From: Mangrovimicrobium sp033283325
Lineage (GTDB): Bacteria > Pseudomonadota > Gammaproteobacteria > Pseudomonadales > Halieaceae
Reading direction: 5' to 3'
Assembly: GCA_033283325.1 (NCBI GenBank)
Contig: JAWMQO010000002.1
Location: forward strand, 372,001 to 436,000
Length of the DNA: 64,000 nt
Shown: positions 16,153-24,459 of the stretch, piece after piece
Numbering within the stretch: the stretch's first letter is position 1
Layout: the number at the start of each line of letters is the position of its first letter
Program-made: the position numbers and the translations under genes
The notes under the pieces: generated by a model
What the model was told of the DNA's origin: nothing
What the model saw: the letters and a program-made list of their open reading frames with translations, nothing else
Databases searched by the model: none

Positions 16153-16176
16153 TGTGGGAGCCCGCTCAGCTGCGGG
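16153..16176. repeat. REP-like palindrome between convergent genes
   Basis: The 14-mer TGTGGGAGCCCGCT (16153-16166) is followed by a small hairpin, CCCGC-tcagct-GCGGG (16161-16176). A 13-of-14 match occurs at 49306-49319 between nirB and nirD. There is no T-run, so this is more a REP-type unit than an intrinsic terminator. Confidence 0.55.
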
Positions 16177-16195
16177 ATTCTGGCACCCGGCCTGA

Positions 16196-17209
16196 CTACA
16201 ATCCGACTGGCGATTTCCCAGGCTCCCCCGCAATCTCCCGAACGAGTTTGGGTACCAGATAGCCCGGCAATCGAGCGCCGAGTGCTTTCCACAGGTCAAC
16301 TGCCTCCTCCTCCGGCACATCGAAATGAGCCGCCCCGGCAACTTTATCCAGCACATGCAGGTAGTAAGGCAAAACCCCCGCGGCAAAGAGCCTCTCACTC
16401 AGCTGCGCCAGTGACTCGCAAGTGTCGTTCACCCCTCGCAACAGCACCGACTGGTTGAGCAGGGTAAAACCTGCTTGCCGCAGCCGCCCCATCGCCGCGG
16501 CTACCTCCGGGTCGATCTCGTTGGCGTGATTGGCATGAATGACTACCACCGTATCCAGCCCCGGGCGTGCCAGTGCTTCGACCAGCCCTTCGGTGACCCG
16601 AGCCGGGATCACCACCGGCAGCCGTGTGTGAACCCGCAGGCGACGGACATGGGGAATCTCCGCAATCGCGTCCACCAGCCCGGCCAGTTGCGCATCCCCG
16701 GGCAACAGAGGGTCGCCGCCACTGAGAATGACCTCGGAAATGCTTTCGTCGGCGTGTACCGCGGACAGGGTGTCCCGCCACTGCAGGCGATTCACGCGGT
16801 TGTCACTGTAGGGGAAGTGGCGGCGGAAACAGTAGCGGCAGTTCACCGCGCAGCCACCGCTGACCAGCAGCAGTGCGCGGCCATGATATTTCTGCAGCAG
16901 CCCCGGACGTGCGTTCACTGTGCCGGTTTCACCTACCGGGTCAGTGCCGAAACCGGGGGCCTCGAGGACTTCACTGCCGCTTGCCAGTACCTGGCGCAGC
17001 AGCGGGTCCGCCGGATCGCCGCGACGCATACGCCGGACGAAGGCCCGCGGCACCTTGAGGGGGAAATCTTCCGCGGCCGCCGTGCTCAGGTCGGCCAGGG
17101 CGGGCTCGAGGTCGAGCAGGCCGAGCAGTTCCCGGCCCGAGCTGACCACGTCGCGCAGTTGGCTCTGCCAGCTATCGGGGCCGGAGATGGGCAGGCTGTT
17201 TTGGCTCAT
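16196..17209 (-). CDS. epmB: EF-P beta-lysylation protein EpmB (lysine 2,3-aminomutase-like)
   Basis: EpmB converts (S)-alpha-lysine to (R)-beta-lysine, which EpmA attaches to elongation factor P. The 337-residue protein has the radical-SAM triad in CAVNCRYCFRRHFPY near residue 120 and EVILSGGDPLL, both standard for the KamA family; length agrees with short EpmB rather than the longer free-lysine aminomutases. ATG 17209 was preferred to a GTG four codons upstream. Neither epmA nor efp is in the window. Confidence 0.92.
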   Translation of the reverse strand: MSQNSLPISGPDSWQSQLRDVVSSGRELLGLLDLEPALADLSTAAAEDFPLKVPRAFVRRMRRGDPADPLLRQVLASGSEVLEAPGFGTDPVGETGTVNARPGLLQKYHGRALLLVSGGCAVNCRYCFRRHFPYSDNRVNRLQWRDTLSAVHADESISEVILSGGDPLLPGDAQLAGLVDAIAEIPHVRRLRVHTRLPVVIPARVTEGLVEALARPGLDTVVVIHANHANEIDPEVAAAMGRLRQAGFTLLNQSVLLRGVNDTCESLAQLSERLFAAGVLPYYLHVLDKVAGAAHFDVPEEEAVDLWKALGARLPGYLVPKLVREIAGEPGKSPVGL

Positions 17210-17310
17210 GGGTGACCGCACCAGGCAAATTCGGGGCCGGCTATTCTAGCAGCTTAAACCGCCAAATAAGCCCGGCATACTCGTCTGGACCGCAGGCGGG
17301 GTAGACGTGC

Positions 17311-18195
17311 TCAGACGCAGAGGATTCGCCGCAGCAGGCTGTCCTCGTGGCGCAGGCTCTCCCGTTTCAGCAGCAGTTCGCTGATCTGCGCCTCAATACG
17401 CCCGGCCACCTGCTCCCGCAGCATGTGCAACTGCTCCGTTCCCGGCTGCCGCTTGCCGGCATAGGGCGCCAGGTTCAGTGGCTCGCCAAAGCCGATCAGG
17501 CAGCGCTGCGGTTTGGGGAAGAGCGAATTCAGGGCACCCAGCGGCAGTGGTGGCAGCAGGTCCCTGCGTGTGTTGGGGCCGAGCAGGCCTGCGACCCGCA
17601 GCAGTTTGCCGAGGGGCGTGTCCGGCAGTTCCTCGCCGTCGTAGAGATAGTTGTAGAACTCGTCAGGACCGACCATGCCTACCGGCACGATGGTATAGCC
17701 GTGTTTTGCTGCCAGTCGCAGGAAACCGTGACGGGCCCGCCACTGCAGGGTGTAGCGCTGCCGCTGGGGTTTCACCGATTCGTGGGCGCCCCCGGGGTAG
17801 AGCAGGATATGCTGCCCCTCCTCCATCAGCGCCGAGCAGACTTCCGGGTGCCCCATTACCAGCCCGTTGTTGAGCAGGTGATCGCCCACCAGGTCGCTGA
17901 AGAACAGGGCCTTGTCGGCCATGGGGCGGGCGAAGATCCCCAGCTCCACCTGTAATACCGGCCACAACACCAGGGTATCCAGGGCAAACAGGGAGTGGTT
18001 GCCGATAAACAGGCAGGGCCGGTCGGGAATGTTGTCGGCGCCGTAAACGACGGGCTGGAAGAGGCGGCTCACCAGGCGGTAGAGCAGTTCGAGTTGTGCC
18101 TGCGGTGGCCGGTTCGCGGCCCTCACTTTGGCGATATGCCTCGCCAGCCTTTTGCCTTTCAGGGGTTGGCTGTCTTTATCGAGGACTCCCGCCAT
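17311..18195 (-). CDS. PlsC-like lysophospholipid acyltransferase
   Basis: A 294-residue LPLAT-fold acyltransferase. GNHSLFALD is the catalytic HxxxxD motif (near residue 70) and YPGGAHE near residue 138 is the glycerol-phosphate-binding motif. The arrangement is closer to the TMEM68/DGAT-like branch than to canonical PlsC, so the acceptor may be diacylglycerol or another lipid. It reads leftward, and puuB upstream ends at 18215, 19 bp away, so they may be co-transcribed although no functional link is obvious. Confidence 0.82.
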   Translation of the reverse strand: MAGVLDKDSQPLKGKRLARHIAKVRAANRPPQAQLELLYRLVSRLFQPVVYGADNIPDRPCLFIGNHSLFALDTLVLWPVLQVELGIFARPMADKALFFSDLVGDHLLNNGLVMGHPEVCSALMEEGQHILLYPGGAHESVKPQRQRYTLQWRARHGFLRLAAKHGYTIVPVGMVGPDEFYNYLYDGEELPDTPLGKLLRVAGLLGPNTRRDLLPPLPLGALNSLFPKPQRCLIGFGEPLNLAPYAGKRQPGTEQLHMLREQVAGRIEAQISELLLKRESLRHEDSLLRRILCV

Positions 18196-18214
18196 CGAGC
18201 CTGCTCCCGCTTGT

Positions 18215-19498
18215 TCAGCCCAGTTTGTCGCGCAAGCTGTAGAATAGCATCCCCGCGACCAGTCCCGGCCAGCGTAATAGCGTACCCCCGGGAAAAGTCC
18301 TTGTCGGGACCCGGGCCATCAGGTCGAAGCGCTCGGCGCTTCCGCTGATAACCTCCGCCAGAAGCTTGCCCGCGAGTGTGCCGGTGGGCACGCCGTGACC
18401 GGAAAAGCCCTGGGCGCAGAAGACCTTCGAGGAGAGCCTGGAGAAGTCGGGCATGCGGTTCATGGTGATCGCCAGTGTGCCGCCCCAGCCGTAGTCGATG
18501 CGGGCGTTTTCCAGCTCGGGGTAGACCCGCAGCATGTACTTGCGGACAAAATTACGAATGTCCCGGGGGAACTTGCTGCTGTAGTTCTCGCCGCCACCGA
18601 AGAGCAGGCGGTTGTCCGCGGACAGCTTCCAGTAGTTGATCACGAAGAGACTGTCGGACATGGAGACATCGTCGCGAATCAGCTGGCGCGCCAGTTCTTC
18701 CGGCAGCGCTTCGGTGGCCAGCATGAAATTGTTGATCGGCATGATTCGCCCGGCGGCCCTGGGCGCCAGCTTTTCCAGGTAGCCGTTGCAGGCGAGCACG
18801 AGGTAGTCGGCGCGCACTTCCCCCGCAGCGCTCCGGACGCAGACCTGCTGCCCTTCCTGGTAGGAGAGCGCACGGCTTTGCTCGAAGATCTGCACGCCGC
18901 AATCGCGGGCGGCCCGGGCCAGGCCCAGGGCGAAGTTCAGCGGGTGCAGGTGGCGGGCGCCGCTGTCGAGGATGCCGCAGTGAAAGCCCTGGCCGGAAGT
19001 CATCCCGGCGAGTTCTTCCCGGTCGACGAAGCGCGCCCCCTGGTAGCCGTATACCGACTGCAGGTGTTCCACCTCCTCACGGAAGTCGCCTTCCTCCCTG
19101 GCCTTGGAGGCCACGTGCAGGTTGCCGTTTTTCAATTCGCAGTCGATGGCGTGCCGGTCGATAAGGTCACAGACCGTATCCACTGCCTCCAGGCCCAATT
19201 GCCATAAGCCCCTGGCGTCCTCGAGGCCGACCAGTTTTTCCAGGGTCGCCTGGTCCGCCCGCTGGCCGGTGCCGACGTGGCCGCCGTTGCGGCCGGAGGC
19301 TCCCCAGCCCACCCGGTTGGCTTCGAGCAGGATGACCGAGTAGCCGCGCTCGCGCAGGTGCAGGGCGGTGGACAGGCCGGTATAGCCGCCGCCAATGATG
19401 CAGACATCCGCGCGCTGCTCCCCGCGCAGCACCGGGAATTCCAGTTGCTGGTTGGCTGAGGCGGCGTACCAGGATTCGACATGAGCTGTATTTTGCAT
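18215..19498 (-). CDS. puuB: Gamma-glutamylputrescine oxidase-like FAD oxidoreductase
   Basis: A 427-residue DAO-family flavoprotein. The N-terminus ESWYAASANQQLEF and CIIGGGYTGLSTALHLRERG (FAD-binding), then GWGASGRNGG, closely resemble E. coli PuuB. PuuB oxidises gamma-glutamylputrescine to the aldehyde in the putrescine-use pathway. It is divergent from the gamma-glutamylputrescine synthetase homologue at 19625, which makes its substrate; the 126-bp gap between them must hold both promoters. Other pathway genes (puuC, puuD) are not in the window. Confidence 0.88.
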   Translation of the reverse strand: MQNTAHVESWYAASANQQLEFPVLRGEQRADVCIIGGGYTGLSTALHLRERGYSVILLEANRVGWGASGRNGGHVGTGQRADQATLEKLVGLEDARGLWQLGLEAVDTVCDLIDRHAIDCELKNGNLHVASKAREEGDFREEVEHLQSVYGYQGARFVDREELAGMTSGQGFHCGILDSGARHLHPLNFALGLARAARDCGVQIFEQSRALSYQEGQQVCVRSAAGEVRADYLVLACNGYLEKLAPRAAGRIMPINNFMLATEALPEELARQLIRDDVSMSDSLFVINYWKLSADNRLLFGGGENYSSKFPRDIRNFVRKYMLRVYPELENARIDYGWGGTLAITMNRMPDFSRLSSKVFCAQGFSGHGVPTGTLAGKLLAEVISGSAERFDLMARVPTRTFPGGTLLRWPGLVAGMLFYSLRDKLG

Positions 19499-19624
19499 GG
19501 CGGCAATATACCGTTGCGGGGGGCGCCAGGTTCATAACACCATAGGGTTAAGCTCGTGGCCAGGCCCTTGAATGGCTCCAGTTTCGTCGCGATACTGCCG
19601 GATTGTGGCTACTATGGATACTCT

Positions 19625-20974
19625 ATGAGTACCGATACGCAGGTAATTCAGGACTGGCTCCGGCAACACCAGATTTCCGAGGTGGAAGTCCTCGTGCCGG
19701 ACATGACCGGTAACGCCCGGGGCAAATTCGTCCCCGCGCACCAGTTTCTCAGCATGGGCGAACCCAAGCTGCCGGAAAGTATCCTGGTGCAGAGCGTCAC
19801 CGGCGAGTACTGTGACGAGCACTGGGAACTGGTGGAACCGACTGACGCCGATATGGTGCTGCGCCCCGATACCACTGCGATGCGCGTCGTGCCCTGGGCC
19901 AGGGAACCCACCGCGCAGATCATCCACGATTGCTACAACACCCGCGGTGAACTTCATCCGCTGTCCACCCGCAATGTCCTGCGCAAGGTGCTGGATCTGT
20001 TCGCCGCCGAAGGTCTACAGCCGGTGGTGGCGCCGGAAGTGGAGTTCTACCTCGTCGCCCGTAACCTCGACCCCGACTATGTACTGGAGCCGCCGAACGG
20101 ACGCTCCGGGCGCCGGGAGACCTCGCGCTTGTCCTACAGCATTGACGCGGTGGCGGAGTTCGAGGACTTCGTCGAGGACATGTACGACTACGCCGAAGCG
20201 CAGGAACTGCAGGTAGATACCCTGATTCACGAGAACGGCGCCGCCCAGATGGAGATCAATTTCCTCCACGGCGATGCCATGAGCCTCGCCGACCAGGTCT
20301 TCACCTTCAAGCGTACTGTCCGCGAAACCGCGCACAAGCACGGCGTCTACGCCACCTTCATGGCAAAGCCGATGCAGAACGATGCGGGTAGCGCCCTGCA
20401 TATTCACCAGAGCATGCTGCGCGCGGACACCGGGGAAAATATTTTCGCCGACAAGAACGGCAAGCACACCGAGGCCTTCCTCAATTACATCGGTGGCCTG
20501 CAACACTACACCCCGGAGCTGATTTCCTTCTACGCACCCAACGTGAATTCCTACCGCCGCCTGGCGCCGGACATCGCGGCACCGATCAATGTGAACTGGG
20601 GTGTGGCCAACCGCACCACCGCGTTCCGGGTGCCGGAAAGTGGCCCTGCCGCGACCCGGGTGGAAAATCGCTTCCCCGGTGCCGATGCCAATCCCTACCT
20701 GGCAATGGCTGCCACCCTGGCCTCGGGCTTCCTCGGCATGCAGCGCAAAATCCAGCCGAGCGCGCCACACCAGGGCACGGCGAACGAGGACGAGGTGGAA
20801 GTCGCGCGGACCCTGGAAGAAGGCCTGCGCAGTCTCGGCAACTCACCAGAGGTGCGCGAGGTCTTCGGCGGGCTCTTCCTCAAGGCTTTCGCCGCGGTGA
20901 AACGCGACGAATTCGAGGAGTTCAATCGCGTGATTTCTTCCTGGGAGCGGGAACACCTGCTCCTCCAGGTCTGA
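19625..20974 (+). CDS. puuA: Gamma-glutamylputrescine synthetase (glutamine synthetase family)
   Basis: A 449-residue member of the glutamine synthetase fold. VEVLVPDMTGNARGK at the N-terminus, VAPEVEFYLVA (metal site), NFLHGDAM, and ANRTTAFRVP all match PuuA-type enzymes, which ligate glutamate to putrescine with ATP. It lacks the adenylylation-loop features of GlnA. The divergent puuB supports the assignment. The ATG at 19625 begins MSTDTQVIQDWL; an upstream in-frame codon would add 23 residues with no family match. Confidence 0.9.
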   Translation: MSTDTQVIQDWLRQHQISEVEVLVPDMTGNARGKFVPAHQFLSMGEPKLPESILVQSVTGEYCDEHWELVEPTDADMVLRPDTTAMRVVPWAREPTAQIIHDCYNTRGELHPLSTRNVLRKVLDLFAAEGLQPVVAPEVEFYLVARNLDPDYVLEPPNGRSGRRETSRLSYSIDAVAEFEDFVEDMYDYAEAQELQVDTLIHENGAAQMEINFLHGDAMSLADQVFTFKRTVRETAHKHGVYATFMAKPMQNDAGSALHIHQSMLRADTGENIFADKNGKHTEAFLNYIGGLQHYTPELISFYAPNVNSYRRLAPDIAAPINVNWGVANRTTAFRVPESGPAATRVENRFPGADANPYLAMAATLASGFLGMQRKIQPSAPHQGTANEDEVEVARTLEEGLRSLGNSPEVREVFGGLFLKAFAAVKRDEFEEFNRVISSWEREHLLLQV

Positions 20975-20996
20975 CCCCGGAGAGCTGGCAGCGCAG

Positions 20997-21869
20997 ATGG
21001 GCGAACAGGAAACACTATTTGGTAGTAAAGCCCACTATCGCTGGTTCACGGCGGTCAAATACATCGTCTACGTGCTCCTCGCCTTCAACGTCTGGCTTTT
21101 CCTGCAGGAGGAGCTGGGCGCACTGGAATACACCTTCGTCGACGGCTTTGAACTGTCACAGGTGATCCAGGTGTTCTCGGCCACCATCGACACCGCGGCC
21201 TGGCTGATACTGCTGATCCTGTTCGAACTCGAGACCTCGGTGCTCGATGATCGGAGGATTCGCGGCCCGGTGAAATGGGCATTGCACGGGCTCCGCCTGG
21301 TCTGTTACGTCGCTGTTTTTTACGCCTTCGTGGGCTACCTCGACGAGTTGCTGGTGCTCTACAAGGTCTCGGCCATGCCGGGCTTCGACGCGTGCGCCAG
21401 CCTCGGCCAGGGCTTTTCACTGCAACTTGACCTCGACGAGTACACTGCCCTGGACGCGGGCAACTGCGGCGCAGTGATTGGCGAGGTGTTCCGCCTGGAC
21501 GGCTTTTCCATTATCTCGCCGGCTGAAACCCTGCAGAGCGCCCGCTGGCTGGCGTGGACGGACGTGATCAATTCCGCGGCCTGGCTGCTGGTGGTAATCG
21601 TGCTCGAGGTCGAAGTGCGACTGCAATTGCGCGGCGAACTCTCCGCCGGCACCATGCACGCCATGCGCGTCCTGAAGGGGCTTATCTACGGCACGCTCTT
21701 CCTTGCTGCCGCTTACTGGGGTTATGCTGGAGACTTTCTCGATTTCTGGGATGCCGCGCTGTGGCTATTCGCCTTTATCTTCATCGAAATGAATGTCTTC
21801 GAGTGGCAGTACGAAACTGCCCATTCGTCACCGGAAGTGGCTGCGGAGGCAAACGCCTCCCCAGCCTGA
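20997..21869 (+). CDS. Predicted six-helix membrane protein of unknown function
   Basis: A 290-residue protein with about six hydrophobic segments (near residues 21-38, 60-80, 95-120, 195-212, 228-245, 250-265) separated by acidic loops; the third loop, about residues 125-185, contains two Cys (FDACASLG and AGNCGAV) and could fold outside the membrane. I do not recognise the family. It begins 22 bp after puuA and ends 14 bp before mtnA, all on the plus strand, so it is probably co-transcribed. The repeated WL-x-EL/VEV pattern in both halves hints at an internal duplication. Confidence 0.7.
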   Translation: MGEQETLFGSKAHYRWFTAVKYIVYVLLAFNVWLFLQEELGALEYTFVDGFELSQVIQVFSATIDTAAWLILLILFELETSVLDDRRIRGPVKWALHGLRLVCYVAVFYAFVGYLDELLVLYKVSAMPGFDACASLGQGFSLQLDLDEYTALDAGNCGAVIGEVFRLDGFSIISPAETLQSARWLAWTDVINSAAWLLVVIVLEVEVRLQLRGELSAGTMHAMRVLKGLIYGTLFLAAAYWGYAGDFLDFWDAALWLFAFIFIEMNVFEWQYETAHSSPEVAAEANASPA

Positions 21870-21883
21870 CCCGGGCCTGAACC

Positions 21884-22984
21884 ATGGCAGCTGCTAACCC
21901 GACGCCCAGCCTGCGCTGGAACGCGGCGAGCGGGGCCGTGGAGATCGTCGACCAGACGCTCCTGCCCCATCGCCTGGACTGGCTGACGCTGGACTCCCTG
22001 GATGATTACTGCGACGCGATTACTGCCATGCGGGTGCGCGGCGCACCGCTGATCGGTATCACGGCTGCCTATGGCCTGGCATACGCTGCTTCCCTCGACG
22101 CCGCGGATGAAGCGCTGGAGGCGGCGAGTGCGCGTCTCATGGAGACCCGGCCCACCGCCGTCAATCTGCGCTGGGCGCTTGAAGCGGTAAATGCAGCTCT
22201 CGAGGCTGTACCCGTCTCCACACGGGCCGCGGCCGCCCTGGAATGCGCGCATGCCCTGTGCGCGGCGGAAGTCGCCAGCTGTGCCGCTATCGGTGAACAC
22301 GGCCTGGAACTCCTGCAAGCGCAACGCAAGCCCGGTGAAGTCCTGCAGATCATGACCCACTGTAACGCTGGCGCGCTGGCGACGGTCGAATGGGGTACCG
22401 CGCTGGCGCCCATCTATCGCGCACATGCCGATGGCATTCCACTGCAGGTCTGGGTATCCGAAACCCGCCCGCGCAACCAGGGCACCTCTCTCACGGCGTG
22501 GGAGCTGCAGCAGGCCGGCGTGCCCTTTACCATCGTCACCGACAGCGCCTGTGGGCAGCTTATACGCGACGGCAAAGTGGATTGCGTTATCGTGGGTGCC
22601 GACCGGGTCGCCGCCAACGGCGATGTCTGCAACAAGGTGGGCACGTATCTCAAAGCCCTGGCCTGCGCCGACAACAAGGTACCGTTCTACACCGCGATGC
22701 CGGTTTCCACTATCGACTGGCGTTGTGCCAGCGGCGACGACATACCTATCGAGGAGCGCGCCATCGACGAAGTTCTGTCAGTCAGCGGGCGTAATCACCT
22801 GGGCGAAGCCGGCAGGCTGGCCCTGGCGGCGGAGGGTGTGCGGGTCGCCAACCCGGCCTTCGATGTGACACCGGCGCGACTGGTGACGGCATTGATTACC
22901 GAGTACGGGGTGTTCGAGGCCGGTCCCGAATCCCTGGGTGAGTTGAGAAAGGCCTGTCAGGGCTTTTCATCCACCCCGATGTGA
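21884..22984 (+). CDS. mtnA: S-methyl-5-thioribose-1-phosphate isomerase
   Basis: MtnA isomerises methylthioribose-1-phosphate in the methionine salvage pathway. The 366-residue protein has RGAPLIGITAAYG, the catalytic Cys in THCNAGALATVEWGTALAP (near residue 160), and GADRVAANGDVCNKVGTY with the catalytic Asp. Other salvage genes are absent from the window. The last 28 bp overlap the end of the zinc-ribbon gene on the opposite strand. Confidence 0.94.
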   Translation: MAAANPTPSLRWNAASGAVEIVDQTLLPHRLDWLTLDSLDDYCDAITAMRVRGAPLIGITAAYGLAYAASLDAADEALEAASARLMETRPTAVNLRWALEAVNAALEAVPVSTRAAAALECAHALCAAEVASCAAIGEHGLELLQAQRKPGEVLQIMTHCNAGALATVEWGTALAPIYRAHADGIPLQVWVSETRPRNQGTSLTAWELQQAGVPFTIVTDSACGQLIRDGKVDCVIVGADRVAANGDVCNKVGTYLKALACADNKVPFYTAMPVSTIDWRCASGDDIPIEERAIDEVLSVSGRNHLGEAGRLALAAEGVRVANPAFDVTPARLVTALITEYGVFEAGPESLGELRKACQGFSSTPM

Positions 22985-23163
22985 TCGATACGCGGATAGG
23001 CTCGCCACTGGAAGATCTGGGTGTGGTTGCAGATGAGGCAGCGGTGTTCAATGTCACCGGTGTGCTCGTCCATCGGGCCTGACTGGCTCATCATCCCCTG
23101 GCCGCAGGCGTCGCAGACGTAGTTTACTTCGATGGGGCGTACTTCACGCTTGATTTCCGGCAT
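22957..23163 (-). CDS. Small zinc-ribbon protein
   Basis: A 68-residue protein with two CxxC pairs, CDAC (near residue 17) and CLIC (near 42), separated by 24 residues, the layout of a zinc ribbon. RPIEVNYVCDACGQGMM at the start and IEHRCLICNHTQIF are conserved-looking. Homologues are usually listed as hypothetical. It is convergent with mtnA and overlaps its 3' end by 28 bp. The function is unknown. Confidence 0.75.
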   Translation of the reverse strand: MPEIKREVRPIEVNYVCDACGQGMMSQSGPMDEHTGDIEHRCLICNHTQIFQWRAYPRIDHIGVDEKP

Positions 23164-23276
23164 GCTGCGAACCCCCTGGGTATAGCGATGGCAGCTGGAT
23201 GGTTTATCCCGGGTGTGCGGTTTGGAGTCCGCCGGCAGCGCCGGCGACGACAGCGGAAAACTGGCCGGGCGAGCCT

Positions 23277-23495
23277 CTAGTAGTCGCCCAGGTCCAGATC
23301 GTAATAGCCCAGCTCTTCGCGGAGACGTTTTTCTTCCAGCCGCTGTTCTGCGCGACGGCGTTTTTCCGCCAGGCGCTGCTTGTCAGTGGCTACAGGGGTC
23401 ATTTCGTCGAGGTCTTCCTCGGGCAGGTCGCTGAAGATTGGCTCGAACATGTCGTCGTATGAATCCGAGGAAGATTCCTGGCTGCGCTCTCCCAT
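23277..23495 (-). CDS. PA3496-family small acidic/coiled-coil protein
   Basis: A 72-residue soluble protein with an acidic N-terminal half and a basic helix RRRAEQRLEEKRLREELGYYD at the C-terminus (shown here as its recognisable part). This resembles the PA3496 family, described as putative envelope-integrity proteins. A 7-bp hairpin (GGCAGAA 23535-23541 with TTCTGCC 23547-23553) lies in its leader about 40 bp before the start. The ATG at 23495 is the only plausible start. Family assignment is from memory of the C-terminal motif. Confidence 0.65.
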   Translation of the reverse strand: MGERSQESSSDSYDDMFEPIFSDLPEEDLDEMTPVATDKQRLAEKRRRAEQRLEEKRLREELGYYDLDLGDY

Positions 23496-23829
23496 AAACC
23501 ACCTCCCGATGATTTACATCCAAGGTAACACTGAGGCAGAAAATACTTCTGCCTTAGCGCGGAGTAAATCAAAAAAAAATCGGGATGGCGAATATTTTTT
23601 GCCAGTAAATTATGCACAAAAAATTGGACAGCCCGCCGGCCATTCCGGCCCTCCGTGGCCGGTTTGCGACATCCTTGTCGATCACCCCCCCCGGGTGAGG
23701 CCGGCGGGCTGTCCTTGTATGATGTTTGCAATCGCTGTGCCAGTGACGCGGGCCCGGAAACATGGGGTAAAAGAGGCTTTTTGTGACGATTCCGTGAATC
23801 GGCGCCCTGTCCGTACATGTCCGGCGGGT
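23496..23829. other. Intergenic region with a palindromic element
   Basis: No gene was found in this 334-bp gap. It holds the leader hairpin at 23535-23553, an AT-rich stretch around 23570-23625, and the palindromic element at 23626-23714. Confidence 0.7.
23626..23714. repeat. Cloverleaf-like palindrome
   Basis: Arms 23626-23641 and 23699-23714 are perfect 16-bp reverse complements. Between them lie three smaller hairpins: CCGGCC-ctccgt-GGCCGG, GACA-tcct-TGTC (23668-23679) and TCACCC-cccc-GGGTGA. The middle one shares ACATCC(A/T)TGT with the hairpin inside the inverted repeat at 1200-1342. There is no reading frame. It may be a REP/MITE-like unit or a structured RNA. Confidence 0.65.
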
Positions 23830-24333
23830 TCAGGTGCCGAGGCGGCAGATCTCCCGGGCCACCGCTGCGGGGCTCTGCCCGTCGGTGTCCACCACGTACT
23901 GCGCATATCGCTCGTACAAGGGGGTGCGTTCGGCGAATATGTCGGCAAAGCTTTGTCGGGTATCGCTGGCTATGCCACGCGGGGGCGCCGCCGCCACCCG
24001 CTGCTGCAGAGTCGCCAGCCCCGAGTGCAGGTAGACCAGCGGGCCGAGGGAGGCCAGTTTTTCCATAACGGCCTGGCTGTACACCGCACTGCCGCCGGTG
24101 GCGATTACCGCGCGGTCCAGGTCGAGGTCCAGCAGGACTTCTTCTTCAATGTCCCGCAAGCGCTGGAAACCTTCCGCCTGAAGGATTTCTTCCAGGGTCG
24201 CTCCCGCCCGCACCTGGATGTCGAGGTCGGTATCGATGAAACGCAGGCCGCAGAGCTTGGCCAGCAGTACCCCGACGCTGCTCTTGCCGGCACCGGGCAT
24301 GCCGATCAGGCTGATGCTCTTGAATTCATGCAT
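23830..24333 (-). CDS. Shikimate kinase-like P-loop kinase
   Basis: A 167-residue cytoplasmic kinase of the AroK/AroL fold. GMPGAGKSSVG is the P-loop, FIDTDLDIQ the DTD substrate-Mg site, and IATGGSAV replaces the usual GGG with GGS. The lid segment PPRGIASDTRQSF has the Arg pair expected. The best call is a shikimate kinase or paralogue; aroB and other pathway genes are not here, so the GGS change and its isolation leave open another hydroxyl substrate. It is divergent from gcvT; the ATG is at 24333. Confidence 0.78.
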   Translation of the reverse strand: MHEFKSISLIGMPGAGKSSVGVLLAKLCGLRFIDTDLDIQVRAGATLEEILQAEGFQRLRDIEEEVLLDLDLDRAVIATGGSAVYSQAVMEKLASLGPLVYLHSGLATLQQRVAAAPPRGIASDTRQSFADIFAERTPLYERYAQYVVDTDGQSPAAVAREICRLGT

Positions 24334-24459
24334 AAAACTGTCTCCGGGCGTGAATGGCATTATCCGCAAGCGCGCCCGGCGGCGCCAGTAGACGCGCTTG
24401 CAGCCTGCGTTCCCCATGGTTAGAGTTGCGGTTTTCCGCGCCAGCCCGAGTGACCTGCC

